From: Roseiarcus sp963765375
GTDB lineage: Bacteria > Pseudomonadota > Alphaproteobacteria > Rhizobiales > Beijerinckiaceae
Reading direction: 5' to 3'
NCBI GenBank assembly: GCA_963765375.1
Contig: CAVXVZ010000003.1
Coordinates: forward strand, 124,001 to 188,000
DNA length: 64,000 nt
Shown: piece by piece, positions 35,926 through 46,539 of the stretch
Layout of the letters: the number at the start of each line of letters is the position of its first letter
Position numbering within the stretch: position 1 is the first letter of the stretch
The notes under the pieces: generated by a model
Databases searched by the model: none
The model's input: the letters and a program-made list of their open reading frames with translations, nothing else
Told to the model about the DNA's origin: nothing
Made by a program: the position numbers and the translations under genes

Positions 35926-36288
35926 CGGAATTCATCTAAGGTTTGCCATCAGTTTCAGCCGGCCCGGCCACGAGAGAGAGTCGAGGCAGAAGCAGCGAAG
36001 TGAACCGCCCAATGCCCAAGAAAACCGGCAATGAGCGCGCCGCTGGGCGGAAGAAAGCCAAGGGCCGGTAAGCAAGTCAAGACCGGCGTTTGCCGGCCGA
36101 AATCTTTGCGCTCAGCTTTGCGTCACCTTGCCGATTCGCTTTGAAGAGCGCGTGGTCGTCGCCTCAAATGCCTGCTGAGGCTTGCGCTCCCCGACGTCGG
36201 GGCCGTCCCGCAACGCCTTGAATTGACAGCTTACGACAGTTCGGCCTAGCAGAGCGAGGAACCTCGGCGTTCGCTCGGAGTGTGGTTT
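35926..36288. other. Intergenic region between hpnA and the IalB-like gene
   Basis: About 360 bp between divergent genes. It should hold the promoter of the core hopanoid operon on one side and of the IalB-like gene on the other. No sigma-70-type box pair is convincing. A 19-codon Lys/Arg-rich frame at 36012-36071 was not accepted as a gene. Confidence 0.5.
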
Positions 36289-36843
36289 GTGAAGGGCCTT
36301 CTCTCGTCGTTCGCCTTGGCGGCCCTCAGCCTTGCGCCGGCGCCCGTTATCGCCCAGAGTGCTCCGCCTGCCGACAAGACGCAGCCGGCCGAGGCCGCCA
36401 AGATCCGCCGCGCCGAAACCATCGTTGACGACAACTGGACGGTGACTTGCGCGCTGACCGACCAGAGCGGCGCCAAGAAGCAGTGCTCGGCCATCCTGAG
36501 GATCGCGCAGACCGACAAGAACGGCGCGCAGCGCGTCGTCTTCTCCTGGGTGCTCGGCCGCCAGGACGGCAAGCTCGAATCTGTGTTCTCGGTGCCTTCC
36601 GGGGTGTTCATACAGCCCGGGGTCGAGGTCAAGATCGGCGAAAAGGAGACGCGGAAGCTCGTCTATTCGCTTTGCCAGCCCGATCATTGCGAATTGGTCC
36701 TGCCCCTCGACGAGGTCATGGTCAAGGGACTCAGCGCCGCCTCCACCGCCGAAGTCACGATCATTGCGGTCAACGGCGCATCGGCGAAGTTCACGATCAA
36801 CATGAAGGGCTTCGCCCAGGCCCTCGCAGACCTCGGCAAGTGA
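36289..36843 (+). CDS. Invasion-associated locus B (IalB) family periplasmic protein
   Basis: The 184-aa product starts at the GTG at 36289, with GGAG eight bases upstream. A signal peptide (LLSSFALAALSLAPAPVIAQ) is followed by the IalB fold: DDNWTVTCALTDQ, KQCSAILRI, VFSVPSGVFIQPGVEVKIGE and the cysteine pair in SLCQPDHCELVLPL. IalB-type proteins are widespread in Hyphomicrobiales, and outside Bartonella their role is unclear. A slightly earlier GTG at 36280 is also open. Confidence 0.88.
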   Translation: MKGLLSSFALAALSLAPAPVIAQSAPPADKTQPAEAAKIRRAETIVDDNWTVTCALTDQSGAKKQCSAILRIAQTDKNGAQRVVFSWVLGRQDGKLESVFSVPSGVFIQPGVEVKIGEKETRKLVYSLCQPDHCELVLPLDEVMVKGLSAASTAEVTIIAVNGASAKFTINMKGFAQALADLGK

Positions 36844-37802
36844 GCCGACCGGCTGGCGTTGGGGCCACGCCGGCCGCCGCCGGGGCCCCCGACCGCGGTT
36901 TATCGGGAGGGGTGTTTCACGGGAAACAGAAAAACATAACAATTATGCTTTATCATCCAAGCCGAGCCCAAATTTAGCCAAACCCAGCAAAGCCGAGCCA
37001 AGCCGAGCCCAAGACTATCAAAGGAAAGGGCTTGGATTTGCTTGGATTCCCTTGTCCGAATCGAGCCTTTTCAATTGGTTACGCTGACCCCCCCGGGCAA
37101 ATCAATCTTTTGCCGCTCCTTCCCTCCCCCGCTCTCGCCCGCGTCGGACGGATCGGCGCGGTAATGGGGAATCGACCCACAAACTGTCTCCGCGCTCAAT
37201 GCGCGCCTCGCTTCAACCTGCGGCCAGCATAGCATGGATATGGGAAAACAGAAATAGAAATTCCGCCGGAGCGGCCCCTCGTTCGCCAGAACCAACTGAC
37301 GCTAATGACGAATTTAGCGCGGCTTCGGTTGGAGAGCGCCGCCGCAGATCGATCACGCCGAGCGAACGGGCTCCTTTCGCAAAGCGGATTTCGCGCCCGC
37401 GGGCAGCGGACATCGGCCACTGATGAATCCTGGGAATTTGTTCCGATTTTCAGTATTCAAGGCGTGTTTGGAGATCCGTGACCCGGCGCATCCGATGACC
37501 CCTGGTAATGGCAACGAATAGTTGTATCAATACTCTCTTAAAGTGTGTCAAGCGCGCAACAGGTTGCAACAGATCGGCGCCAAAACGACTGAGGGTCGCC
37601 GCAATTCGCAATGTGGTCGTTGCGCATTAGCCGCTGACGACGTAGCACTAATCCCGCAGAGCGAATCAGAACGCGGCAAAATTATGTCGACCAAGCGCCG
37701 TGCGATTGCAGGCGAGATGCAACCTTGGCGCAACTGTAGAGTGATTCATCCTACAACCCAGATGCAATCGCAGAGCGAATCGAAAAAGCGGGGCGAACAA
37801 CG
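36844..37802. other. Gene-free region before the autotransporter
   Basis: About 960 bp of mixed composition holding dispersed repeat copy B and, beyond it, AT-richer sequence that presumably carried the autotransporter promoter. Overlapping small frames at 37199-37423 on both strands are mutual shadows. No tRNA or hairpin terminator with a T tract was seen. Confidence 0.55.
36947..37091 (+). repeat. Dispersed repeat of about 130-145 bp, copy B
   Basis: Counterpart of 12635-12777 in the same orientation. It is rich in CCAAGCCGAG words that could pair with the CTTGG words in its second half. Similarity is strongest over the last 50 bp. Confidence 0.7.
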
Positions 37803-37923
37803 ATGCGGCGCAATCTCCACCTCCAGACGGCCGGCGAGTTTTCTGGTCAAGCGCAGGTTCGGCGGTCGTTGCTTGCCGGGATCTCGGCGGCCTCGCTGGC
37901 TCTTCTGGCCGCGCTGGCCCTAG

Positions 37924-39495
37924 GAGCCTGTCTGCTTAATCCCGGCGAGCTGGGATTTGAACCGCTCAAGCCAGTCGGAGAGCCGGATGCAGCAAATTCG
38001 CGCATCCGGTTTGATGTAAGGGTGGAAGCTTTGCGGCCATCGTTCGTTGCACCGTTTCCGAGGTGGCGAAGCTCAGCCGGTTGCGAGTGCGGCAAGGGAC
38101 GGGGTCCGCCCCTGGGCGAGCTTCAAGATATTGTGGGCGAGGCAGACGAGGCCCCACTCGTTGGCGACCTTCTCGACGCCGCGCAAGAGAAACTGACGGA
38201 AGCCGCGCGCCTGCTTGATCTGTCCGAACACCGGCTCGGGCAGCTGCTTTCTTAAGCGGTAGGGGCTGGAGTGCCCGCCGGCCTTGATTCTTTCGCGCAT
38301 GGCGGCGACGCGGGCGCCGCCGCCTTCTCCTTCCCCGGCGTGCTTGGCCCGCCCCGGCGCGATATAGGCGTCGATCTCGCGTTCCTCCATCGCCGCAAGG
38401 TTGGCGTCGGAGCAATAGCCCGCGTCCGCCGACAGTTGCGTCGGCTTCTTGCCCAGATTGGCTTCGATGGCGTCGGCGATCGGCGCCAATTGATGTTGAT
38501 CGCTCTGCTTCGCGTCGAGGCCGTGGGCGACGATCACCTGCGCCGTCGCGTCGACCGCCGCCTGCGCATTGTAGCCCTGGATGAAGCCGTCCTTGGTTTT
38601 CATGATGCGGCTTTCGGGATCGGTGAAGTTCTTCTGCGCTTTGGGGTCAGGCTCTTCGGATGGCGGGGCGGCGGGCTTGCCCGGTTTCTTGCGGCCCTCG
38701 GCTTGTCGCCGCTCCTCGGCCTCGGCCTGCGCTTTGGCCTTGGCCGCCGCGGCCGCTTTCGCCTCGGCCTCCAATTCGGCCTTCGCCGCCCGGATCTTCT
38801 CGGCGCGCTTCTTCTTGTCGGCAACCCATTTGGGCAGCTCCTCGCCGCTCTTGTCGCGGCCGAAGGCTCTGTCTTCCTCGGCGTCCGCAGCCTCGGCTGC
38901 GCTCAGCCACCGATCGACCTCGGCCTCGAGCTCCGCCGCACGCTTCTCCATGCGCTCGTAGCTCATCGCCTTGTGCTTGGAGGCGTTCGCCTTGATCTTC
39001 GTCCCGTCGAGCGCGACATGGCCGAGCTTCACAAATCCCGCCTGTTCGCACAGCTTGAGAACTTGCCCGAACAGTCCCGCAAGCGCCTTCAAGTGCCGCT
39101 TGCGGAAGTCGGAGACGGTGCGAAAATCCGGCGGATCGAGCCCGACAATGCTCATGAAGTCGACCCGTTCGCGCGTCGCCTTGGCGATCCGGCGCGACGA
39201 GTAGACGCCGTGACAATAGCCGTACAGCAACAGCGCCGTCATCATCGCCGGGTCAAACGGCGGCTGCCCGCGCTCGCTCGCATACCCGGATTCGATCTCA
39301 CCAAGGTCGAGATGCTCGAGCACAAGCGCCAAAATGAAGCGAGCCAGATGGTCCTCGCCGACAAAGTCCTGCACGCTCGGCGGCAACAACAGCGGCTGAT
39401 CGATCGTCCAGGGCCGGAAGGTCTTGCTCATAAGCAAGCAGAATCCGATTCGCGCAAACGCCGCCACCAAAATCCGCCATTTCTCGGACAGGCTC
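37924..39495 (-). mobile_element. IS1182-family insertion sequence, 1572 bp
   Basis: The terminal inverted repeats are GAGCCTGTC and GACAGGCTC, with CTAG duplicated at 37920-37923 and 39496-39499. It carries one complete transposase. It landed inside the signal-peptide codons of the autotransporter gene without loss of target sequence. Confidence 0.9.
38073..39431 (-). CDS. IS1182-family transposase
   Basis: This 452-aa DDE transposase starts at MSKTFRPWTIDQPLLLPPSV; the open frame upstream is an antisense shadow of the glycine-rich autotransporter region. It has the DUF772-like N-domain (DPAMMTALLLYGYCHGVYSSRRI), GHVALDGTKIKANAS, an Ala/Lys/Glu-rich coiled-coil insert, and the C-domain with ADAGYCSD and the PEPVFGQIKQARGFRQFLLRG glutamate. 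It is intact. Confidence 0.93.
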   Translation of the reverse strand: MSKTFRPWTIDQPLLLPPSVQDFVGEDHLARFILALVLEHLDLGEIESGYASERGQPPFDPAMMTALLLYGYCHGVYSSRRIAKATRERVDFMSIVGLDPPDFRTVSDFRKRHLKALAGLFGQVLKLCEQAGFVKLGHVALDGTKIKANASKHKAMSYERMEKRAAELEAEVDRWLSAAEAADAEEDRAFGRDKSGEELPKWVADKKKRAEKIRAAKAELEAEAKAAAAAKAKAQAEAEERRQAEGRKKPGKPAAPPSEEPDPKAQKNFTDPESRIMKTKDGFIQGYNAQAAVDATAQVIVAHGLDAKQSDQHQLAPIADAIEANLGKKPTQLSADAGYCSDANLAAMEEREIDAYIAPGRAKHAGEGEGGGARVAAMRERIKAGGHSSPYRLRKQLPEPVFGQIKQARGFRQFLLRGVEKVANEWGLVCLAHNILKLAQGRTPSLAALATG

Positions 39496-42400
39496 CTAGC
39501 CGCGCCGGCGCGGGCGCAATCCCTGGGCGGCGTGGGCGGGGCCGGACTCAATCCCGGCGGCAATGGCGGCGGCTCGAACCAGAACGGCGGAAATGGCTCG
39601 ACGGGCGCCACTTTCGGCGCGAAAGGCTCGGGGACCGGCGGCGCCGGCCAGGCCGGCACGACAGGCAGCGGCGCCAACGCCTCGGGCGGCGGCGGCGGCG
39701 GCGGCGCCGTCGGAGACACGACAACAGCGGGCGGCGCGGGCGGCGCCGGCGGCGCGGGGGTCGGCACGACCCCCGGCGGCGGGGGCGGCGGCGGGGGCGG
39801 CGGCGGATCGGGCTACAATTCGAGCTTCGCCAATTCCGGGACATTGACCCTGACGGGCGGCGCGGGCGGCGCGGGCGGAGTGGGGTCGGGCTCCGGCAAT
39901 GGCGGCGGCGGCGGCGGCGGCGGCTTCGGCGACGTCACCGCGGCCGACATCAACAACTCGGGAACGCTGACCGTGACCGGCGGCGTCGGCGGCGCTGGCG
40001 GCGCGGGCGGCGCGACCGGGAACGGCGGCGCCGGCGGCGCTGGCGGCGACGGCGTCCAGACTTCGGCCAGTTTCTACAACAGCGCGCTGAGCACCAGTTC
40101 AGCCGTGACCGGCGGCGCCGGCGGGGCCGGCGGGACGGGCGTCCTCGGCGGCGTGGGCGGCGCCGGCGGCATCGGCGTCCTCATATCGGGCAATGGGACG
40201 ACGCAATCGACAATCACCAACGGCCTTGGCGATTCGATCAGCGGCGGGGCCGGCGGCGCGGGCGGATCCGGCGCGGCGGCCGGTTTGGGCGGCGCGGGCG
40301 TCTCGGGTTCGTACATGACCGTCGAAAATCTTGGCGCGATCAATGGCGGCGGGCAGGCCGACGCCATCGATTTCAACGGCGGGACGAACAATCTTTCCCT
40401 CGGCGCAAGCCAGTCGATGACCGGCAATGTTTTTGTGGCGAGCGGAGCCACGTTGACGATCGACCAGACGCTCGTCGGAGCAAACGGGGCGCTGTCGAAC
40501 ACGCTCGCCGGCGCCGGAGCGGTGACGATCAATACCGGCGCGTACACGCTCACCCTGTCCGGCGACAACACCTATACCGGCGGCACGACGCTCACCGCGG
40601 GAAGCACGGTGATCGTCAGCAACACTAGCGCTCTGGGAACGAACACCGTCGCCATGAACGATTTGACGTCGCTGAATTTCACCGGCGGCGTGGGGATCAG
40701 CAATGCGATCACCGTGACCGGCGATCCGGACTTCAGCGCCGCGCCCGCGACAACGTCGGTGATTTCCGGCGCGATCACCGGGACCGGCTCCGTCACCATC
40801 AACAATACAGCCGGCAACACCGGCACGATCGAGTTCACCAATACGGGCAACGCCTACACCGGCGCGACGACCGTCGAAGCTGGCGAACTCCTGGGCGGCG
40901 TGGCCGGCGCGTTCAGCGCGACGAGCGCGACGACGGTCGAGAGCGGCGCGATCCTCGATCTCGGCGGCTTTGCCCAGACGATCAACAGCGTCACGCTGAC
41001 CGGCGGCACGATCCAGAACGGTTCGTTGACCGGGGCGATTTCGTCGGCGGGCGGCACGGTCAACGGGATCGGCGGTTCGACTTCGCTCGAGGCGACAGCC
41101 TCCGTCGACCCGACGATGATGGAGGGCTCCAACACCTACACCGGCGCGACGACGGTCGACGCTGGCGCGACGCTCTCGGGCGCCGACGGGACCAACGTGT
41201 TCAGCGCCGCGAGCGCGACGACGGTGAACGGCACGCTCGACCTCGGCGGCAACAGTCAGACGGTGAGCTCGCTCGCCGGCACAGGCACAGTGACCAACAG
41301 CGGGGTTTCGGGGACCGCGACCCTGACCGATCAAGGCGCGTCGTCGGAGTTTGACGGGGTGATTCAGGACGGCGCGACCGCTTTCACCGCGCTGACCCAG
41401 AATGCGCCCCTCAACACGCTCACTCTCACGGGGACGAACACCTATTCCGGCGCGACGACGATCATGGCCGGCACGCTGGCGTTGTCCGGGTCGGGGAGCA
41501 TTGCGAACTCGAGCGGGGTCTCTCTCGCGACCGGCGCCGTTTTCGACCTCTCGCAGACGACCTCGGGCGCGTCGATCGAGAGCCTGGGCAACACCGCCGC
41601 CGGCCAGACCGGGACCGTCTACCTCGGCGCGCAGACTTTGACCCTCACCGGCGCGCTGACCACATTCGGCGGCGTGATCGCCGACGCGGGCGGCATCGAC
41701 AACGTGGCCGGAGGCGGGCTGACGCTGGGGCCGACAGCGACCGGCACGGAAACGCTGACGGGCGTCGACACCTATACGGGGGCGACAACGATCAGCGCCG
41801 GCACGCTCGCCCTCGCCGGGACCGGCTCAATCGCCTTGTCGAGCGGCGTCGCCGACAATGGGACGTTCGACATCTCCGGCCTGACCAACGGCGGGACGAC
41901 GATCACCACTCTTTCAGGGACGGGCGGGGTGACGCTCGGGGCGAACACGCTCACTCTGTCCAACGCGAGCGGCATATTCGGCGGCGTCATCAGCGGGACG
42001 GGCGGCTTCACCTTGACGGCGGGGACGGAGACGCTCTCGGGCGCAAACACTTACACCGGCGCGACCAACGTCAACGGCGGGAGGTTGTTCGTCTCGGGCA
42101 GCATCGGTTCGCTCGCGACTCCGAGCGGCCCGGTCAATGTCGCCTCCGGCGCCATTCTCGGCCTGCGCGGCTCGATCAGCAGCAGCGGACTCACGAACTC
42201 CGGAACCGTCTACGCCAGGGGGACCCTCAACGCGCCGGTCGTCAACAACAGCATCTTCAACGTAACCGGCGATCTCGCCGGCACGACCCAGTTCACGAAC
42301 AACGCCGCCGCGGCGCTGAACGTCAACGATGGGACCTACGCGATGAGCGGCCTCCTCACCAATTTCGGCAACGTGAACGTCGCCGCCGGGGCGGGCTTGA

Positions 42401-44222
42401 GCGCCGGGAGTTCTCACCAATGTCTCGACGGGCACGATCGTCAATCTGGGAACCGTGACGGATGATCTCAACAACGCCGGCGCGGTGATGAACTATGGCG
42501 TCTACAACGCCAATGTCGCTTCGAACACCGGCGCGATCACCAATTTTGCGTCCGGAGCGTGGAACGGAAACGCGGTCAACACCGGCGGGACGATCGAAAA
42601 CGATGGCCTGTGGACCGGCTCGCTGAACAACATGGCCGGCACGCTGACCAACAACGGCAAGATCGTCGGCAACGTCACCGCAAGCGGCGGGACCGTGAAC
42701 AGCTTCGCCTCGAACAGCGCGATCGTGGGCAACGTGACGCTGCCCGGGAGCCCGGCGGTCATGAACGCGCTCGGCGTCATCACCGGCAATGTCGACGTGA
42801 TGGCGGATTCGAACGGCTTCTACCAGGGCGTCTTTCGTGTCGGCGACGGCACGGGCATGCTCAATCCCCTCGGCTCGACGCCGAAGACGCTGACCGTGAA
42901 CGGCTCCGTTTCGGGCCCGATCACGATGCCCGTCGACCTGACGAACGGCAATTCGAACTACATCAAGGTCAATGGTTCGACCAGCGGCGCGTCGATCGCC
43001 CTTGCCGGCGCGCTGACGAACCCGAACAACCTCCTCTGGACGAAAGCTCCCAACGGGGCGCTCGTCTATTCGAACGCGTCCATCCCGCTTACCCTGACCT
43101 CCGACGAGCTCCTGGCGGGCGCGAGCCGGTATGGGCTTTACGACTACGTTCCGACCCCCGGCGCCAACGGGATCGCCCAGGAGCTCAAGCTCGGCGTCGT
43201 CGCCTCTCCGGCCAACCAGATCTCGGCGCTGATCACCGGGCTCAACACGTCGTTCTTCCAGAACGCCACGGCGTTCCTCGGGTCGCCGGTGAATCCGACG
43301 CCGAATTTGCTGTACGGCGGCGTGTGGTCGCGCGGCGGCGGAGCGGAGATGACGACCGAAACCACCTCGACCGGCGGCGGCGTCTATGCCGGCTCGGTCG
43401 ACAGCCGGTTCCAAACCAGCCTCGGCGGCGTCCAGTTCGGCATCGACGAGGGCGTCTACAACATCAACGCTTCGGGCATCAACGCGCATCTCGGAATCAC
43501 CGGGGGCCAAGCCTGGGGCTATTCCGCCCTGAACAGGTCCAGCGATCCGAACGCGCTGCTCAACGTCTCCGGCAACGCCGGGATGCCCTTCTACGGCATT
43601 TACGCGGCGGTGACGGGCCAAGGCTTCGCGGGCACCGTCCAATGGCGCCACAACACCTTCGACATGAACCTCAACAATGCCGATCTCGGGTTGAACAATG
43701 CGTCGCTGAACGCCAACGGGAACACATTCTCGGCCGACGCGGCCTACACCCTCCCGCTGGCCTACAACTTCTTCGCCACGCCATCCGCGGCCGTGTTCGT
43801 ATCCAACACCAGCATCAATGACCTGTACGCATCGCCTGTGGTCGCGCCCGGCACCTGGTTCACCTTCGACAACCTCAACAACACCTTGTTGAGGGCGGGG
43901 GTGCGGGTCGGGACTGTCTATCCGTTCAGCGATAACATGGTGGTCCAGCCGTATGTCTCCGGCGACATCTGGCATGAGTTCGACGGTACGACGACGACCC
44001 ACTTCAATCAGCTTTCGTCGGCCGGCTTATCGACGCTGCCGGGAATCTCTTCGACCGGCGTCGGGACGTTCGGGCAGTTCAGCATCGGCTTCTCGACTCA
44101 GTCGCCGAAGTCGGGCTTCACCTCCTTTGTCCAGGCCGATCTCCAGACCGGCTCGAACATCCAAGGCTGGGGGCTCACCGCCGGGTTGCGCTATAGCTAC
44201 TGAGACGAGCGCGAGGGAACGC

Positions 44223-45098
44223 TCACTCCACTGCGTCGCCGATCATTTTTCCGCGGGCGGCGACGTAGAGTCCGCTGCCGATGATGATGGCGTTGCCGAT
44301 GATGATCGGGGGCGTCGGGGCGTCGCGCCAGACGAGCCAGCCCATGATCGCGGCCCAGACAATCGCTGAATATTGCAGCGGCGCGAGCACGGCGGCGCGG
44401 GCCAGCGCCAGCGCCCGGACAATGAAGATGAAGCAGGTCATCGAGACGACCCCGACCAGAAACATGAGGCCGAGATCGAACGCGGTCGGCGTCGTCCAGG
44501 CCCAGGGGACGGTCGCCGCGCCGATGAGGCCGCTGCCGACGAATTGCCAGAAGACCAATGGCAGCCAGTGGACGCCGCGGAGCTCGCGCGTGACCGTCTG
44601 GCTCAGCGCGAACGTCGTCGCGCCGAACAGGGCGAGCGGCGCGGCCCAGGAAAACATCTGCGGCGACGGCCTGAGCGCAATCAGCACGCCGATGAAGCCG
44701 ATCAGGACCGCGATCCAGCGGAAACGCTCGACTTTCTCGCCGAGCAGGGGCGCTGAGAGCGCGGTGACGATGAGCGGCGTCGCCATATAGAAGGTCATCA
44801 CGTCGGCGAGCGGCATGAATCGCGTGGCGTAATAGAAGGCGAACGTGTCGACCGCGGCGCACAGGACGCGCGCGACCTGGAGGGGCGCCTGGCGCCGATC
44901 GACGAGCTTGACGTTGAGCGACAGGATCATCGGCGCGAGCACGACGCCCGCGCCGATCGAGCGCAGCATCATCAGTTGGCCGACGCCATAATCCGCCACC
45001 AGCCATTTGCCGAGCGCGTCGTTGACCGCGAAAAAGCCGACGCCGGCGAGATAGAGAACGACGCCGAGGCCCGCGGTTCCGGTGCGAGGGATCGGCAT
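44223..45098 (-). CDS. EamA/DMT-family transporter
   Basis: This 291-aa inner-membrane protein has ten hydrophobic segments arranged as two EamA repeats (about 10-135 and 150-280), the usual drug/metabolite transporter size. The substrate cannot be told from sequence. It converges with the autotransporter gene 20 bp away and stands alone. Confidence 0.88.
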   Translation of the reverse strand: MPIPRTGTAGLGVVLYLAGVGFFAVNDALGKWLVADYGVGQLMMLRSIGAGVVLAPMILSLNVKLVDRRQAPLQVARVLCAAVDTFAFYYATRFMPLADVMTFYMATPLIVTALSAPLLGEKVERFRWIAVLIGFIGVLIALRPSPQMFSWAAPLALFGATTFALSQTVTRELRGVHWLPLVFWQFVGSGLIGAATVPWAWTTPTAFDLGLMFLVGVVSMTCFIFIVRALALARAAVLAPLQYSAIVWAAIMGWLVWRDAPTPPIIIGNAIIIGSGLYVAARGKMIGDAVE

Positions 45099-45131
45099 GG
45101 GATCCTGAGGGTTCGGCGTTTTGCTTTGTCG

Positions 45132-45149
45132 CCCCCGCGAACGCGGGGG
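45132..45149. terminator. Palindromic hairpin downstream of rpsD
   Basis: A perfect 8-bp stem CCCCCGCG/CGCGGGGG with a two-base loop lies 80 bp past the rpsD stop and before the EamA start. The following T tract is weak, so it may be a terminator or a REP-like palindrome. Confidence 0.45.
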
Positions 45150-45228
45150 TACGGCGGGCTGCCGCCAACCGAAGGCCTAATGTCGGCCCGAAGCTCTGGG
45201 CGCCGCTTTTGCGGGCCTGACAGAATCG

Positions 45229-45846
45229 TCAGCGCGAATAGAACTCGATGACGAGGTTCGGCTCCATGTGGGTCGGATAGGGCACTTCGGAGAGACCGGG
45301 AATGCGGGTCATCTTGGCCGTGCCCTTGGCGTGATCGACCTCGATATAGTCGGGCACGTCGCGCTCGGCGAGGGCGTTGGCCTCGAGCACCAGCGGCAGT
45401 TCCCGCGAGGATTCCTTGATCTCGACCAGGTCGCCGACCTTGACCTGGTAGGAGGCGATGTTGACGCGGCGGCCGTTGACCTTGATGTGGCCGTGGTTGA
45501 CGAACTGGCGGGCGGCGAACACGGTCGGCACGAACTTCGCCCGATAGATCAGCGCGTCGAGCCGGCGCTCGAGCTGGCCAATGAGGTTGGCGCTCGAGTC
45601 GCCCCTGAGGCGTCGCGCCTCGACGTAATATTTGTGGAATTGGCGCTCCGAAATATTGCCATAGTAGCCCTTGACCTTCTGCTTGGCCTTGAGCTGGGTG
45701 CCGAAGTCGGTCGCCTTACCCTTGCGGCGCTGGCCATGCTGGCCCGGCCCGTATTCACGCTTGTTGTAGGGGCTGCGGGGGCGGCCCCAGATGTTCTCGC
45801 CCATCCGGCGATCGATCTTGTATTTCGCTTCCGCGCGCTTCGTCAT
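45229..45846 (-). CDS. rpsD: 30S ribosomal protein S4
   Basis: S4 is a primary 16S rRNA-binding protein that starts small-subunit assembly. The 205-aa sequence is complete, with KRAEAKYKIDRRMGENIWGR at the N-terminus, the S4 RNA-binding domain (LDALIYRAKFVPTVFAARQ and VNHGHIKVNGRRVNIASY), and a C-terminus ending VIEFYSR. As often in alphaproteobacteria it is monocistronic. Confidence 0.97.
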   Translation of the reverse strand: MTKRAEAKYKIDRRMGENIWGRPRSPYNKREYGPGQHGQRRKGKATDFGTQLKAKQKVKGYYGNISERQFHKYYVEARRLRGDSSANLIGQLERRLDALIYRAKFVPTVFAARQFVNHGHIKVNGRRVNIASYQVKVGDLVEIKESSRELPLVLEANALAERDVPDYIEVDHAKGTAKMTRIPGLSEVPYPTHMEPNLVIEFYSR

Positions 45847-46340
45847 CGCGATTCCTCTTTTCTGCGATCAAGGTTCAACGAGGAACGCGCCCTCCTCTGC
45901 GCCCGAAGGCGCCGACAGGCCATGAGCCGAGCAAGGCTAAAGGCCGCAGGTGCGTCAAACGACAAACGCGCTCCCGTTTAGCCGAGAGCGCGCCTGAATC
46001 CGCGCTTCCTAGAGGAGCGGGGCGTCGCTGTCAAACCTTTTGGGCGCGCGTGACGCGGCGAAAGGCCGAGGCAGATCACTGCTATGTGAAAATCGCATGT
46101 CTCCATTGAGCATCACGTGAATATCGTTAATATGCCTGCACTTAACTGCCGCGATTAGCCTCCGGCCACCCTTTCGCCACGTCATCATCATGCGAATTTC
46201 ACATAAGACTTCGCACTGCATCATTGACTTTTGCAGCGCAGCATTCTATCTACGCCGGGTCTAGGAGAAGGAGCGAACGAATCGGCCTCGATCCTTCGAG
46301 GCTGAAAAAGGGGAGGGCGGTCAATGAAAAGGAGACCGCC
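45847..46340. other. Intergenic region between rpsD and the DUF1127 gene
   Basis: About 490 bp between divergent genes. It includes a 7-bp GC-rich hairpin near 45967-45992 and a lower-GC stretch from 46070 to 46220 that probably holds promoters. No gene or RNA family is recognised. Confidence 0.5.
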
Positions 46341-46502
46341 GTGAAGATGTTCTCTCTTACGCGATTCCTGCGCGCCCGCCGGGTCTATTGGAGCGTGCTG
46401 CAGGAGCTCACCAACTACTCGGACCGCGAGTTGCACGATATCGGCATCGATCGCGCCGACATTCACGAAATCGCCCGCCTGGCTTCGCGGGAACAGAACT
46501 AA
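46341..46502 (+). CDS. DUF1127 (YjiS-like) small protein
   Basis: This 53-aa basic protein with the DUF1127 helix pair (VLQELTNYSDRELHDIGIDRADIHEIAR) is typical in size and sequence. Related small arginine-rich proteins have been linked to phosphate, carbon and RNA metabolism in rhizobia and Agrobacterium. The GTG at 46341 has AAGGAG six bases upstream; ATG at 46347 is the alternative. Confidence 0.85.
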   Translation: MKMFSLTRFLRARRVYWSVLQELTNYSDRELHDIGIDRADIHEIARLASREQN

Positions 46503-46507
46503 CCTCA

Positions 46508-46535
46508 ATGGCGGCGCCCGCAGCGGCGCCGCCAT
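46508..46535. terminator. Bidirectional hairpin between DUF1127 gene and manC
   Basis: Eleven-base arms ATGGCGGCGCC and GGCGCCGCCAT with a 6-base loop fill most of the 37-bp gap between convergent genes. The T-rich tail is short, so this is a probable rather than certain shared terminator. Confidence 0.55.
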
Positions 46536-46539
46536 CGCC

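Larger units (their letters stand above)
37803..44203 (+). pseudogene. Large autotransporter gene, disrupted by IS1182 and a frameshift
   Basis: Removing the IS (37924-39495) and one CTAG copy joins the signal-peptide codons ...LALLAALAL to AAPARAQSLGG, a perfect secretion signal. The passenger begins with about 250 residues of GGAGG-rich sequence, then many PATR-type beta-strand repeats (TLTLSGDNTYTGGTTL, NTYTGATTV). A second break is an extra G in the run at 42406-42408; correcting it continues into VLTNVSTGTIVNLGTVTDD. The last 280 or so residues are a type V beta-barrel ending GLRYSY. The restored protein would be about 1607 aa. It is non-functional as sequenced. Confidence 0.9.

Noticed and set aside
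36012..36071. 19-codon Lys/Arg-rich ORF between hpnA and the IalB-like gene
   Set aside because: Too short, no ribosome-binding site, no family recognised.
37199..37423. Overlapping 66-74 aa frames on both strands
   Set aside because: Mutually antisense, no ribosome-binding site, no recognisable sequence.
38271..40628. 785-aa open frame on the plus strand
   Set aside because: Antisense to the IS1182 transposase, then an Arg-rich shadow of the glycine-rich autotransporter region.
40099..41334. 411-aa minus-strand frame opposite the autotransporter
   Set aside because: Composition mirrors the repeat region; no domain; shadow of GC-rich coding DNA.
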